A DNA stretch of 33,451 bases from Nevskiaceae bacterium (GTDB lineage Bacteria; Pseudomonadota; Gammaproteobacteria; Steroidobacterales; Steroidobacteraceae), in assembly GCA_018883185.1 (NCBI GenBank), contig VEQP01000030.1, positions 1 to 33,451 of the forward strand. The letters run 5' to 3'. The notes below the pieces were generated by a model. It was not told where the DNA came from. It was given only the letters and a program-made list of their open reading frames with translations, and did not search any database. Shown in pieces: positions 1 through 8,208 of the stretch. Numbering within the stretch: position 1 is the first letter of the stretch; every line of letters begins with the position of its first letter. A program made the position numbers and the translations under genes.

Positions 1-837
1 GTGCCAGGCTTGGTGCGCTGCGCGGATCGCGAGCTCGATCTGCACATGCCTGTGGTCATGGGCGTGCTCAACGTCACCCCGGATTCGTTCTCCGACGGCG
101 GTCGGTTCGTCGATCTCGATGCGGCCGTAGGGGCTGCTCTGCAGATGCAGCGGGACGGTGCCGCCCTGATCGATGTGGGCGGTGAATCGACGCGACCGGG
201 CGCTGAACCTGTGCCGGTGGTCGAGGAGTTACGGCGCGTAGTACCTGTGGTGCGCGAGCTCGCTCGTCAGGGCGTGCTCGTGTCAGTCGACACCAGCAAG
301 CCGGAAGTCATCAGCGCTGCGCTCGAGGCCGGCGCGCACTTGATCAACGACGTCTACGGTCTTCGCCAGCCCGGCGCGCTCGCGGCTGCCGCTGCCGGCA
401 GGGCTGCGGTCTGTGTGATGCACATGCAGGGCGAGCCGCGATCGATGCAGCATTCGCCGCGGTACAACAACGTCGTCGCCGAAGTGGCCGATTTTCTGCG
501 TGCACGGATCGAAGCCTGTCTCGCGGTTGGCATTACGGCCGATCGGCTGCTCGTCGACCCCGGGTTCGGCTTCGGCAAGACGGCTGCGCACAACTTGCAG
601 CTTATGCAGGGTCTCACCGAACTCTTAGAGATCGGGCCACCGATGCTCGTGGGCCTGTCGCGCAAGTCCTGGCTCGCCACGTTGACCGGCCGTCCCGTCG
701 AGCAGCGGTTGGCAGGCAGCCTTGCGCTGGCGCTGGCCGCGGCGGAGCGCGGAGCGCGTATCATTCGCGCCCATGATGTGCCGCAGACCGTCGATGCTTT
801 GAAGGTCTGGGCCGCGATCGGTAGGAGACAGCCTTGA
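1..837 (+). CDS. folP: Dihydropteroate synthase
   Basis: Cytosolic folate-pathway enzyme that joins p-aminobenzoate to hydroxymethyl-dihydropterin diphosphate to give dihydropteroate; the target of sulfonamides. The 278 residues match the family's usual length. Visible signatures: MGVLNVTPDSFSDGG (residues 20-34), DVGGESTRPG (58-67), SVDTSKPEV (95-103), the pterin-site DPGFGFGK (186-193) and GLSRKS (218-223). The GTG at base 1 fits the usual N-terminal length, but it sits on the window edge, so the ribosome site and any upstream start cannot be seen. The end overlaps glmM by four bases, so the two are probably translated together; ftsH commonly precedes this pair in proteobacteria but lies outside the window. 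Function is certain; only the start is open. Confidence 0.95.
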   Translation: MPGLVRCADRELDLHMPVVMGVLNVTPDSFSDGGRFVDLDAAVGAALQMQRDGAALIDVGGESTRPGAEPVPVVEELRRVVPVVRELARQGVLVSVDTSKPEVISAALEAGAHLINDVYGLRQPGALAAAAAGRAAVCVMHMQGEPRSMQHSPRYNNVVAEVADFLRARIEACLAVGITADRLLVDPGFGFGKTAAHNLQLMQGLTELLEIGPPMLVGLSRKSWLATLTGRPVEQRLAGSLALALAAAERGARIIRAHDVPQTVDALKVWAAIGRRQP

Positions 838-2177
838 GCAGACAGTACTTTGGAACCGATGGCATTCGCGGCAAGGTGGGCGAGCCGCCACTGACCGTGG
901 ATTTCGTGGTACGCCTCGCGAGTGCGGCAGCGCGTACGCTCGCGCCCGAGGGTGGCAGTGTGCTGATCGGCAAGGACACGCGCCTGTCGGGGTACATGTT
1001 CGAGGCGGCGCTTGAAGCCGGGTTCGTCGCGGCCGGGCTCGACGTGCGACTCATCGGCCCGCTGCCGACCCCGGGCATTGCCTTCATGACGCGCCACTTC
1101 GGCTGTCGTTTCGGCGTGGTGATCAGTGCCTCGCACAATCCCTATTACGACAACGGCATTAAGTTCTTCGATGCCGAAGGCGGCAAACTTTCTGATGAGG
1201 CCGAGGCGCGCATCGAGGCGGAGCTCGAAAACCCGCCGACGACACTCGAGTCGCGTGCGCTCGGCCGCGCCTCCCGCGTCGACAAAACCCGCAAGGCCTA
1301 CCAGGACTTCTGCATCTCGACGTTGCCGCAGGGGATCACCCTCGAGGGCATGAAAATCGTCATCGATTGCGCGCATGGCGCGGGCTACAAGGTCGCGCCG
1401 CGCATCCTCACGGATCTCGGCGCCGAGATCGTGCCGATCGGATGCTCGCCGAACGGTCGCAACATCAACGATGGTTGCGGTTCGACAGCGCCGCAGTTGT
1501 TGCAGCTGACCGTGCCTGGTGTGAAGGCGCAAGTGGGCATCGCGCTCGATGGCGATGGCGATCGTCTCGTGATGGTCGATCATCTCGGGCGCAAGGTCGA
1601 CGGCGATCAACTGCTCTTCGTCATTGCCACGGCGCGACATGCCGCCGGTACCTTGCAGGGGCCGGTGGTCGGCACGTTGATGAGCAACTATGGTTTGGAG
1701 CGTGCGCTGCTCGAGCGGGGTATCGAGTTTCATCGCGCTGCCGTCGGCGATCGATATGTGCTGGCAAAGCTACGCGAAACGGGCGGCGTGCTAGGCGGGG
1801 AAACCTCCGGGCATCTGCTGACCCTCGATCACGCCACGACGGGTGATGCCATGGTGGCGGCCTTGCAGGTGCTCGCGGTGATGCGCAGCACCGGTGCCTC
1901 ACTGGCCGAACTGACCTCCGCACTGCCGTTGATGGCGCAGCACTCGGTCAACGTGCGGGTGGCGCGTCGTTTCGATCCTTATGGCGTGCCGCGCGTCAGT
2001 GATGCGGCGGCCGAGTTGTCCCGCTCGCTAGAGGGTCGGGGCCGTATCGTGCTGCGTGCTTCGGGCACGGAGGCGTTGATACGTGTGATGGTCGAGCTCG
2101 AAGATGCGGAGGAGGCCCGCCAGCACGCCGAGCAGCTGGCGCGCATCGTGCGCGATGTGGCTGCGGAGGTGCGCTGA
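834..2177 (+). CDS. glmM: Phosphoglucosamine mutase
   Basis: Converts glucosamine-6-phosphate to glucosamine-1-phosphate, feeding UDP-GlcNAc for peptidoglycan and lipopolysaccharide. It is a 447-residue alpha-D-phosphohexomutase of normal length. Visible: N-terminal FGTDGIRG, the phosphoserine loop ISASHNP with the catalytic serine at residue 100, the metal loop DGDGDR (239-244), the sugar-binding GGETSGH (321-327) and the phosphate-binding RASGTE (407-412). The start is a TTG that overlaps the folP stop as TTGA. It is chosen because AGGAG lies six bases upstream and the protein then begins MSRQYFGTDG as in relatives. The stop overlaps the tpiA start by one base. All key residues are present, so it should be active. 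Confidence 0.97.
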   Translation: MSRQYFGTDGIRGKVGEPPLTVDFVVRLASAAARTLAPEGGSVLIGKDTRLSGYMFEAALEAGFVAAGLDVRLIGPLPTPGIAFMTRHFGCRFGVVISASHNPYYDNGIKFFDAEGGKLSDEAEARIEAELENPPTTLESRALGRASRVDKTRKAYQDFCISTLPQGITLEGMKIVIDCAHGAGYKVAPRILTDLGAEIVPIGCSPNGRNINDGCGSTAPQLLQLTVPGVKAQVGIALDGDGDRLVMVDHLGRKVDGDQLLFVIATARHAAGTLQGPVVGTLMSNYGLERALLERGIEFHRAAVGDRYVLAKLRETGGVLGGETSGHLLTLDHATTGDAMVAALQVLAVMRSTGASLAELTSALPLMAQHSVNVRVARRFDPYGVPRVSDAAAELSRSLEGRGRIVLRASGTEALIRVMVELEDAEEARQHAEQLARIVRDVAAEVR

Positions 2178-2953
2178 TGAACACGCGTCGACCGATGGTG
2201 GCCGGTAACTGGAAAATGTACGGTTCGCACGCAGCCAATGCGGCGCTCGTTGAAGGTCTTCGCGAGGGGCTTGCATCACTGGGTGCTGCAACCGACGCCG
2301 TTGATACTCTGGTGTGTCCGCCGTTTGTCTACCTTGCGGCGGTAGCGGGTCAGTTGGGCGATTCGGGCGTGGCGGTCGGCGCCCAAAACCTCTGTGCGGA
2401 AACGGGGCAGGGTGCGTATACCGGTGAGATCGCCGGGCAGATGCTGCGCGAAGTAGGTTGCAGCCACGTTATCGTCGGGCACTCGGAGCGTCGCGCGCTA
2501 TACGGCGAGAACGACGAGCTCGTGGCGCGAAAATATGCGGCGGCTCTCGCGACCGGGCTGACGCCGATCCTGTGCGTCGGTGAGACGCTGCAGGAGCGTG
2601 ATGCCGGTAGCACCTCCGCGGTGGTGGCCCGCCAAGTGGATGCGGTGATCGCGCATTGCGGGGTCGCCGCCCTTGGCCGAGGGCTGATCGCCTACGAGCC
2701 CGTCTGGGCCATCGGCACCGGGCGCACGGCGACCCCGACGCAGGCGCAGGAGGTCCACGCCTTCATCCGTGGCCGAATCGCGGAACACGATGCTATAATC
2801 GCCGGCTCGCTGAGGGTGCTCTACGGTGGCAGCGTTAAAGCCGGCAATGCGCGCGAGTTGTTCGCGATGCCGGATGTTGACGGAGGTCTCGTCGGTGGAG
2901 CGTCCCTGAAAGCGGAGGAGTTCGTCGCGATCGTCGCGGCGGCTGCGGTGTGA
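2177..2953 (+). CDS. tpiA: Triosephosphate isomerase
   Basis: Interconverts dihydroxyacetone phosphate and glyceraldehyde-3-phosphate in glycolysis and gluconeogenesis; a cytosolic TIM barrel. Catalytic residues are in place: Asn11/Lys13 in GNWKMYG, His102 in VIVGHSERR, Glu174 in [11 protein letters not shown] followed by the flexible loop, and the phosphate-binding GGSVKAGNA near the C-terminus. The 258 residues are normal. The ATG shares a base with the glmM stop (TGATG), and GGAGG lies 7 bases upstream, so the gene is translationally coupled to glmM. Placement directly before secG is common in gammaproteobacteria. Confidence 0.97.
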   Translation: MNTRRPMVAGNWKMYGSHAANAALVEGLREGLASLGAATDAVDTLVCPPFVYLAAVAGQLGDSGVAVGAQNLCAETGQGAYTGEIAGQMLREVGCSHVIVGHSERRALYGENDELVARKYAAALATGLTPILCVGETLQERDAGSTSAVVARQVDAVIAHCGVAALGRGLIAYEPVWAIGTGRTATPTQAQEVHAFIRGRIAEHDAIIAGSLRVLYGGSVKAGNARELFAMPDVDGGLVGGASLKAEEFVAIVAAAAV

Positions 2954-2966
2954 GGTTCGTAAGAAC

Positions 2967-3299
2967 ATGTTGCTGACTGCCCTGACCATCCTGCAGGTTT
3001 TCGTATCGCTCGCGATCATCGCGCTCGTGTTGCTTCAGCGCGGCCGTGGTGCCGATGCGGGCGCGGGCTTTGGCGCGGGTGCTTCGGGCAGCGTGTTCGG
3101 TGCGCGCGGCGCGACCACGGGCCTCTCGCGCTCCACGGCGGTGTTCGCCGCCATTTTCATGATCAACAGCCTGGCCCTCGCTTGGCTCGGTACGCGTCCC
3201 ACCGTCGACACCTCGAAAGGGTTGCTCGAGCAGGGCGCAGCGACGGAAGTGATCCCCTCGGTGCCCGCTCCGGCGGCGCCGGTCACTCCGGGGCAGTGA
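2967..3299 (+). CDS. secG: Preprotein translocase subunit SecG
   Basis: Small inner-membrane partner of SecYE that assists protein export. The 110 residues show the family plan: a first membrane helix (about residues 1-22) ending in LLQRGRGADAG, a glycine-rich cytoplasmic loop with GASGSVFGARG, and a second helix (about 55-75). The tail is rich in Ala, Pro and Val and poorly conserved, as usual. Only 13 bases separate it from tpiA and no strong ribosome site is visible. The tRNA-Leu gene follows after 25 bases without an obvious promoter, so the tRNA may be processed from the same transcript. Confidence 0.93.
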   Translation: MLLTALTILQVFVSLAIIALVLLQRGRGADAGAGFGAGASGSVFGARGATTGLSRSTAVFAAIFMINSLALAWLGTRPTVDTSKGLLEQGAATEVIPSVPAPAAPVTPGQ

Positions 3300-3324
3300 C
3301 GCAGCAGTCACTTCAGACGACATT

Positions 3325-3409
3325 GCGGTCGTGGTGGAATTGGTAGACACACTAGCTTGAGGGGCTAGCGCCGAAAGGTGTGGGAGTTCGAGTCTCCCCG
3401 ACCGCACCA
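3325..3409 (+). tRNA. tRNA-Leu (anticodon GAG)
   Basis: The 85-base cloverleaf has acceptor arms GCGGTCG / CGACCGC, anticodon stem CTAGC / GCTAG around loop TTGAGGG (anticodon GAG at 3359-3361), a class II long variable arm, a T-loop with GTTCGAGTC, and an encoded 3' CCA (3407-3409). It reads CUC and CUU leucine codons. The position between secG and nuoA is a conserved arrangement in many gammaproteobacteria. Confidence 0.97.
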
Positions 3410-3425
3410 ACTCCGGTTCATCTCC

Positions 3426-3434
3426 TGCTACAAT
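3426..3434 (+). promoter_or_regulatory. Candidate extended -10 promoter for nuo
   Basis: The string TGCTACAAT lies 17 bases after the tRNA-Leu and 63 bases before nuoA. It combines a TGn extension with TACAAT (5 of 6 matches to TATAAT). No good -35 hexamer sits 16-18 bases upstream, since that region is the tRNA 3' end, so it would rely on the extended -10. It could give the nuo operon its own start. Supported by sequence match only. Confidence 0.4.
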
Positions 3435-3459
3435 CCGCGGCGCTTGCAGCACGGGGGTT

Positions 3460-3479
3460 GCGTGGCACACCAGCCACGC
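3460..3479 (+). promoter_or_regulatory. Perfect hairpin in nuo leader
   Basis: A 7-base perfect inverted repeat, GCGTGGC and GCCACGC, surrounds a 6-base loop (ACACCA). It ends 18 bases before the nuoA ATG and just before the GGGAG ribosome site. No T-run follows, so it is not a classical terminator. It may stabilise the operon mRNA or affect nuoA translation; that role is inference. Confidence 0.4.
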
Positions 3480-3497
3480 GTGTGCGGGAGCGGGTGA

Positions 3498-3866
3498 ATG
3501 TTGTCGAATTACTTGCCGGCGTTGATTTTCTTATTAGTGGCTTCGGGTCTTGCAGCGGTGTTGTTGCTGCTCGGCACGAGCTTCGGCCGATACTTCAGTC
3601 GCGCGCCCAACGACGCGCAGAAGCTCTCGGCCTACGAGTGCGGCTTCGAGGCCTTCGAAGACACGCGCATGAAGTTCGACGTGCGCTACTACCTCGTGGC
3701 GATTCTCTTCATCGTCTTCGATCTCGAAATCGCCTTCCTGTTTCCTTGGGCCGTGGCCTTGAAATCCATCGGCACGTTCGGCCTCGTCTCGATGGGGATC
3801 TTCCTTGGCATCCTCATCGTCGGCTTTATCTACGAGTGGAAGAAGGGGGCGCTCGAGTGGGATTGA
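3498..3866 (+). CDS. nuoA: NADH-quinone oxidoreductase subunit A
   Basis: Membrane-arm subunit of respiratory complex I, located near the quinone tunnel. The 122-residue protein has three predicted membrane helices: an N-terminal one, then two after the conserved [10 protein letters not shown] loop (residues about 45-55), with [18 protein letters not shown]-type sequence opening the second helix. This matches bacterial NuoA and mitochondrial ND3. ATG 3498 is preceded by GGGAG at a 7-base gap. It opens the 14-gene operon and its end overlaps the nuoB start (GTG 3857) by ten bases. Confidence 0.97.
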   Translation: MLSNYLPALIFLLVASGLAAVLLLLGTSFGRYFSRAPNDAQKLSAYECGFEAFEDTRMKFDVRYYLVAILFIVFDLEIAFLFPWAVALKSIGTFGLVSMGIFLGILIVGFIYEWKKGALEWD

Positions 3867-4354
3867 CCCAAGACGCCGATGCGCAGGGCTTTGCGCAGCG
3901 CGGTTTCGTCACGACCCAGGTCGACAACCTCGTCAACTGGGCTCGTACTGGCTCACTGTGGCCGATGACGTTCGGACTCGCGTGCTGCGCAGTGGAGATG
4001 ATGCACGCGGGCGCATCCCGCTACGACCTCGATCGCTTCGGCGTCGTGTTTCGGCCGAGCCCGCGCCAATCAGACGTCATGATCGTGGCGGGTACGCTGG
4101 TCAACAAGATGGCCCCTGCGCTGCGCAAGGTCTATGACCAGATGCCTGAGCCGCGTTGGGTCATCTCCATGGGCTCTTGCGCCAACGGTGGCGGTTACTA
4201 CCACTACTCGTATGCGGTGGTGCGCGGTTGCGATCGCATTGTGCCGGTGGACGTGTACGTGCCCGGCTGTCCGCCCACGGCTGAGGCGCTGCTATACGGC
4301 ATCATTCAGTTGCAGAAGAAGATCGCGCGCACAAGCTCGGTGACGCGGCCATGA
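3857..4354 (+). CDS. nuoB: NADH-quinone oxidoreductase subunit B
   Basis: Carries the terminal 4Fe-4S cluster N2, which passes electrons to quinone at the base of the peripheral arm. Ligand cysteines are visible: the adjacent pair C43/C44 in LACCAVE, C108 in MGSCANGGG and C138 in VPGCPP. The open frame extends much further upstream, across the tRNA and nuoA, but that part has no family similarity. GTG 3857 ([10 protein letters not shown], 165 residues) is chosen because GGGGG lies 7 bases upstream and the length fits. TTG 3863 is a weaker alternative. It overlaps nuoA and shares ATGA with nuoC. Confidence 0.95.
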   Translation: MGLTQDADAQGFAQRGFVTTQVDNLVNWARTGSLWPMTFGLACCAVEMMHAGASRYDLDRFGVVFRPSPRQSDVMIVAGTLVNKMAPALRKVYDQMPEPRWVISMGSCANGGGYYHYSYAVVRGCDRIVPVDVYVPGCPPTAEALLYGIIQLQKKIARTSSVTRP

Positions 4355-5070
4355 GCGATTTCGCTACTCTTGCTGCAACAGTGGACGAGGTGCTGGCGGG
4401 TTCGGCCCACCGCGTCGATTCATTGCCGGACGAGCTCGCCTACGAGTGCGAGCCCAACCATCTGCTCGCCGTCGCCACGGCACTTCGCGACCATCCGGCG
4501 CTGCGCTTTGAAATGCTTGTCGATCTGGCCGGTGTCGACTATCTCGACTACGGACGATCGGAATGGAAAACCCTCTCAGCGACAGGTTCTGGGTTTTCGC
4601 GCGGCGTTACGCGCACCGCTGGTCGACCGACGGGTTCGCTCGAGGCCGAGGCGCGACCCTCAGGGCGGCGGTTTGCGGTGGTTGCCCAGCTGCTGTCGAT
4701 CAGCGGCAACCGTCGGCTACGTCTGCGCAGCTTCTGCGCCGACGATGACGAGCCGATCATCGATTCGCTGGTGGGCGTTTGGGCGTCGGCCAACTGGTTC
4801 GAGCGCGAGGCGTTCGACCTCTTCGGTATTTTGTTCCGCGGACATCCGGATCTGCGTCGTTTGCTCACCGACTACGGCTTTATCGGGCATCCATTCCGTA
4901 AAGACTTTCCGCTCATCGGCAACGTTGAAGTGCGCTATGACCCCATTAAGCAGCGCGTCGTGTACGAGCCCGTCAGCATCGAGTCGCGCACCCTCGTGCC
5001 TCGGGTAATCCGTCACGACAACCGTTACGACCCGGCGTTGATTGAAGGCAGGGGGTCGGCGAATGGCTGA
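4351..5070 (+). CDS. nuoC: NADH-quinone oxidoreductase subunit C
   Basis: Peripheral-arm scaffold subunit of complex I (30 kDa family). Conserved sequence includes [12 protein letters not shown] (about residue 55-66), then the family signature [14 protein letters not shown] and [14 protein letters not shown], ending in HPFRKDFPL and VRYDP. Between residue about 68 and 108 lies a linker, [16 protein letters not shown] and on to PSGRRFAVV, longer than in many NuoC proteins. I recall a comparable segment from Xanthomonas, so it is probably lineage-typical rather than an artefact. Separate from nuoD, unlike the fused nuoCD of enterics. Starts with an ATGA overlap on nuoB and overlaps nuoD at its end. 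Confidence 0.95.
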   Translation: MSDFATLAATVDEVLAGSAHRVDSLPDELAYECEPNHLLAVATALRDHPALRFEMLVDLAGVDYLDYGRSEWKTLSATGSGFSRGVTRTAGRPTGSLEAEARPSGRRFAVVAQLLSISGNRRLRLRSFCADDDEPIIDSLVGVWASANWFEREAFDLFGILFRGHPDLRRLLTDYGFIGHPFRKDFPLIGNVEVRYDPIKQRVVYEPVSIESRTLVPRVIRHDNRYDPALIEGRGSANG

Positions 5071-6316
5071 GATCCACTCCTACACCATGAACTTCGGGCC
5101 GCAGCATCCGGCGGCCCACGGCGTGTTGCGTCTCGTGCTCGAGCTCGATGGCGAAGTCGTGCAAAAGGCCGATCCGCATATCGGGTTGCTGCATCGCGCC
5201 ACTGAGAAGCTCGCCGAATCGAAGCCCTTCAATCAGTCGATCGGCTACATGGATCGACTCGATTACGTCTCGATGATGTGCAACGAGCACGCCTACGTGA
5301 TGGCGATCGAGCGTCTGCTCGGCGTGACGCCGCCGCTTCGCGCGCAATACATCCGCACCATGTTCGATGAAATCACGCGCATCCTGAACCACTTGATGTG
5401 GCTGGGTGCCCACGGGCTCGACATCGGCGCGATGACGGTGTTCCTGCTTGCTTTCAAGGAACGCGAAGACTTGATGGACTGCTACGAGGCGGTCTCGGGC
5501 ACGCGCATGCATGCCACGTATTACCGCCCGGGTGGCGTGCACCGCGACCTGCCCCGCGAGATGCCGAAGTACCAGGCCTCGCGCTGGCGTTCACAGAAGG
5601 ACGCCGATCGGCTCAATGATGCGCGTGCCGCCGGGCTGCTGGAGTTCATCGAAGATTTCACACGTCGTTTCCCCAAAGCGGTGGACGAATACGAGACGCT
5701 GCTGACCGACAACCGCATCTGGAAACAGCGCACGGTCAACATCGGTGTGGTTTCGCCTGAGCGTGCGATGCAGCTCGGCTTTTCGGGACCAATGCTGCGC
5801 GGCTCAGGTATCGCCTGGGATCTGCGCAAGATGCAGCCTTACGAGGTGTATTCCGCTCTCGACTTCGACATCCCGGTCGGTGTGAACGGCGATTGCTACG
5901 ATCGGTACCTCGTGCGCATCGAGGAGTTGCGCCAGTCGAACCGCATCGTTGCGCAGTGTGTGGATTGGCTGAAGCGTAACCCGGGTCCCGTGATGGTGGC
6001 CGACGCCAAAGTGCGTCCGCCGCGGCGCGAGAATATGAAGGGCGACATGGAATCGCTCATCCATCACTTCAAACTAATGACCGAAGGGTATTGCGTGCCT
6101 GAGGGCGAGACTTACGCGGCTGTCGAGGCACCGAAGGGTGAGTTCGGCATTTACCTCGTGTCGGATGGTGCCAACAAGCCCTACCGACTGAAGTGCCGTG
6201 CGCCGGGGTTCCCGCATCTGGCTGCGCTTGAGGAAATGGTCACCGGCCACATGCTGGCCGACGTGGTCGCGGTCATTGGTACCCAAGACATCGTTTTCGG
6301 AGAGATCGACCGATGA
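5063..6316 (+). CDS. nuoD: NADH-quinone oxidoreductase subunit D
   Basis: 49-kDa subunit of complex I, evolutionarily related to NiFe-hydrogenase large subunits; forms the quinone-binding pocket with NuoB. The 417 residues begin [20 protein letters not shown], with the conserved HPAAHG loop that contacts quinone, and contain [10 protein letters not shown], a Tyr/Asp pair in [11 protein letters not shown], and the C-terminal end IVFGEIDR. An upstream in-frame TTG at 5042 exists, but ATG 5063 has AGGGGG about eight bases before it and gives the standard N-terminus. The last bases overlap nuoE as ATGA. Confidence 0.96.
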   Translation: MAEIHSYTMNFGPQHPAAHGVLRLVLELDGEVVQKADPHIGLLHRATEKLAESKPFNQSIGYMDRLDYVSMMCNEHAYVMAIERLLGVTPPLRAQYIRTMFDEITRILNHLMWLGAHGLDIGAMTVFLLAFKEREDLMDCYEAVSGTRMHATYYRPGGVHRDLPREMPKYQASRWRSQKDADRLNDARAAGLLEFIEDFTRRFPKAVDEYETLLTDNRIWKQRTVNIGVVSPERAMQLGFSGPMLRGSGIAWDLRKMQPYEVYSALDFDIPVGVNGDCYDRYLVRIEELRQSNRIVAQCVDWLKRNPGPVMVADAKVRPPRRENMKGDMESLIHHFKLMTEGYCVPEGETYAAVEAPKGEFGIYLVSDGANKPYRLKCRAPGFPHLAALEEMVTGHMLADVVAVIGTQDIVFGEIDR

Positions 6317-6867
6317 GTTCCAGCGCGAACGAGGGTGTGCCCACCAGCGACGGGCAACGATTCGTGCCGGGCGAGGGGCCGAACGTGCACTTGCTAAGCG
6401 AACACACGCGCCACGAGATCGACGGCTGGATCAGTCGCTTCCCGGCAGGGCGGCAGCGCTCCGCCACGCTCTCAGCATTGCGGTTCGTGCAAGAGCAGAA
6501 CCAAGGGTTTCTCACCTCAGAGCTGATGGATGCGGTGGCGGAGTATCTGCGCCTGCCGTCGATCCAGGTGTATGAGGTCGCCACGTTTTACTCAATGTTC
6601 GAGACGCACGAGTGCGGACGGCATCACGTCAGTGTCTGCACCAACATCAGCTGTTGGCTCAATGGTGCCGAGGACATCCTCGCGCATTGCGAGCGCAAAC
6701 TCGGCATCAAGGTGGGCGAGAGTACGCCTGACAAGCGCATCTTCCTCAAGAAGGAAGAAGAGTGTCTCGCGGCCTGCACCGGCGCGCCGATGATGATGGT
6801 CGATCACGAGTTCCACGAGTACCTGACGCCCGAGAAGGTCGACAAGATTCTGGATGGACTGCCATGA
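6313..6867 (+). CDS. nuoE: NADH-quinone oxidoreductase subunit E
   Basis: 24-kDa flavoprotein-module subunit holding the 2Fe-2S cluster N1a beside NuoF. The thioredoxin-like domain shows the four ligands C109 and C114 (CTNISC) and C151 and C155 (CLAAC). The N-terminal helical part includes the conserved [10 protein letters not shown]. At 184 residues it is slightly longer than some homologues because of a polar N-terminal extension of about 25 residues. ATGA overlaps join it to both nuoD and nuoF. Confidence 0.96.
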   Translation: MSSSANEGVPTSDGQRFVPGEGPNVHLLSEHTRHEIDGWISRFPAGRQRSATLSALRFVQEQNQGFLTSELMDAVAEYLRLPSIQVYEVATFYSMFETHECGRHHVSVCTNISCWLNGAEDILAHCERKLGIKVGESTPDKRIFLKKEEECLAACTGAPMMMVDHEFHEYLTPEKVDKILDGLP

Positions 6868-8186
6868 GCAATGCGGTAGAGACCTGGCGCGAGCGGATGA
6901 ACCTGGTTGTGTTCGAGTCGATGGGGCTCGAACGGCCATGGACGCTCGAAACCTATCAGAAGATTGGCGGATATTCCTCATGGCGCAAGATCCTCGCAGG
7001 CGAAATGACTCGCGAGCAGGTGATCGACGCGGTCAAGGCCTCAGGGTTACGTGGTCGCGGTGGCGCAGGCTTTCCGACGGGCACCAAGTGGAGCTTCATG
7101 CCCCGCAACGCCCCGATGCAGAAGTACGCGGTCTGCAACTCCGACGAGAGCGAGCCGGGCACCTGCCACGATAGGGACATCCTGCGGTTTAATCCGCACG
7201 CGCTCGTCGAGGGACTAGCGATCGGCGGTTACGCCATGGGGGCAACCGTCGGCTACAACTACATTCGTGGCGAGTTCCTCGGGGAGCCCGTGCCGCGCTT
7301 CGAGGCTGCGGTCAAAGAAGCCTACGAGGCGGGCCTGCTCGGCAAGAACATTCAGGGCTCGGGCATCGATTACGATCTGTACACGTTCGTCGGTGCCGGC
7401 GCTTATATCTGCGGTGAAGAGACGGCGTTGCTCGAGTCTCTCGAGGGCAAGCAAGGCAAGCCGCGTTTCAAGCCACCGTTTCCTGCGGCCTTTGGTTTGT
7501 ACGGCCAGCCGACCACGATCAACAACACGCAGAGTTACGCGTCAGTGCCCACGATCCTGCGCAAGGGTCCCGAGTGGTTCGCCAAGCTCGGCACCACCAA
7601 TGCCGGTGGCACGGTCATCTTCTCGGTCTCGGGGCATGTCAACAAACCTGGTAACTACGAGTTGCCGCTTGGCATCCCGTTCAAAGATTTGCTGGAGATT
7701 GCCGGCGGGGTCCGCGGTGGGCGCAAGCTCAAGGCCGTGATTCCGGGCGGCTCCTCGGTGAAGGTTGTGCCGGGGGATGTGATGCTTGGCGTCAACATGG
7801 ACTACGACTCGCTGCGTGCGGTCGGCTCCTCGGTCGGCTCGGCTGCGGTGATCGTCATGGACGAGACCACCTGCATGGTGCGCACACTCGAGCGTATTTC
7901 GCGATTTTACAAAAGCGAGTCCTGTGGCCAGTGCACGCCGTGCCGCGAAGGCACGGGCTGGCTCAATCGCGTGCTCAAGCGCATCGTCGCCGGGCAGGGG
8001 CGCATGGAAGATCTGCAGTTGCTGGTCGATGTGGCGAATCGCATTGAAGGTCACACGATCTGCGCGCTCGGCGATGCAGCGGCGTGGCCGGTACAGAGTT
8101 TCCTGCAGAAGTTCCGTCACGAGTTCGAGTACATGATCCAGCATCACGGGCGCAGCCTCGTCGATGCCCAGCCGGAGGCGGCCTGA
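6864..8186 (+). CDS. nuoF: NADH-quinone oxidoreductase subunit F
   Basis: 51-kDa subunit that binds NADH and FMN and carries 4Fe-4S cluster N3; the electron entry point of complex I. Visible: [13 protein letters not shown] (61-73), the FMN/NADH segment NSDESEPGT (92-100), [13 protein letters not shown] (177-189) and cluster ligands C354, C357, C360 (SCGQCTPC) and C400. The frame runs upstream to a GTG at 6762, but ATG 6864 overlaps the nuoE stop as ATGA and gives the standard 440-residue protein. nuoG follows 22 bases later. Confidence 0.96.
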   Translation: MSNAVETWRERMNLVVFESMGLERPWTLETYQKIGGYSSWRKILAGEMTREQVIDAVKASGLRGRGGAGFPTGTKWSFMPRNAPMQKYAVCNSDESEPGTCHDRDILRFNPHALVEGLAIGGYAMGATVGYNYIRGEFLGEPVPRFEAAVKEAYEAGLLGKNIQGSGIDYDLYTFVGAGAYICGEETALLESLEGKQGKPRFKPPFPAAFGLYGQPTTINNTQSYASVPTILRKGPEWFAKLGTTNAGGTVIFSVSGHVNKPGNYELPLGIPFKDLLEIAGGVRGGRKLKAVIPGGSSVKVVPGDVMLGVNMDYDSLRAVGSSVGSAAVIVMDETTCMVRTLERISRFYKSESCGQCTPCREGTGWLNRVLKRIVAGQGRMEDLQLLVDVANRIEGHTICALGDAAAWPVQSFLQKFRHEFEYMIQHHGRSLVDAQPEAA

Positions 8187-8208
8187 GCCGTCGCGGGATT
8201 CCAAGAAC

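Noticed and set aside
354-1733. A 459-codon minus-strand open frame across folP and glmM
   Set aside because: It lies opposite two certain genes, has no recognisable domain and is Arg-rich, as expected of GC-rich antisense frames.
3380-3856. Long upstream extension of the nuoB frame through tRNA-Leu and nuoA
   Set aside because: It overlaps a tRNA and a certain gene and has no family similarity; GTG 3857 has a ribosome site and fits NuoB length.
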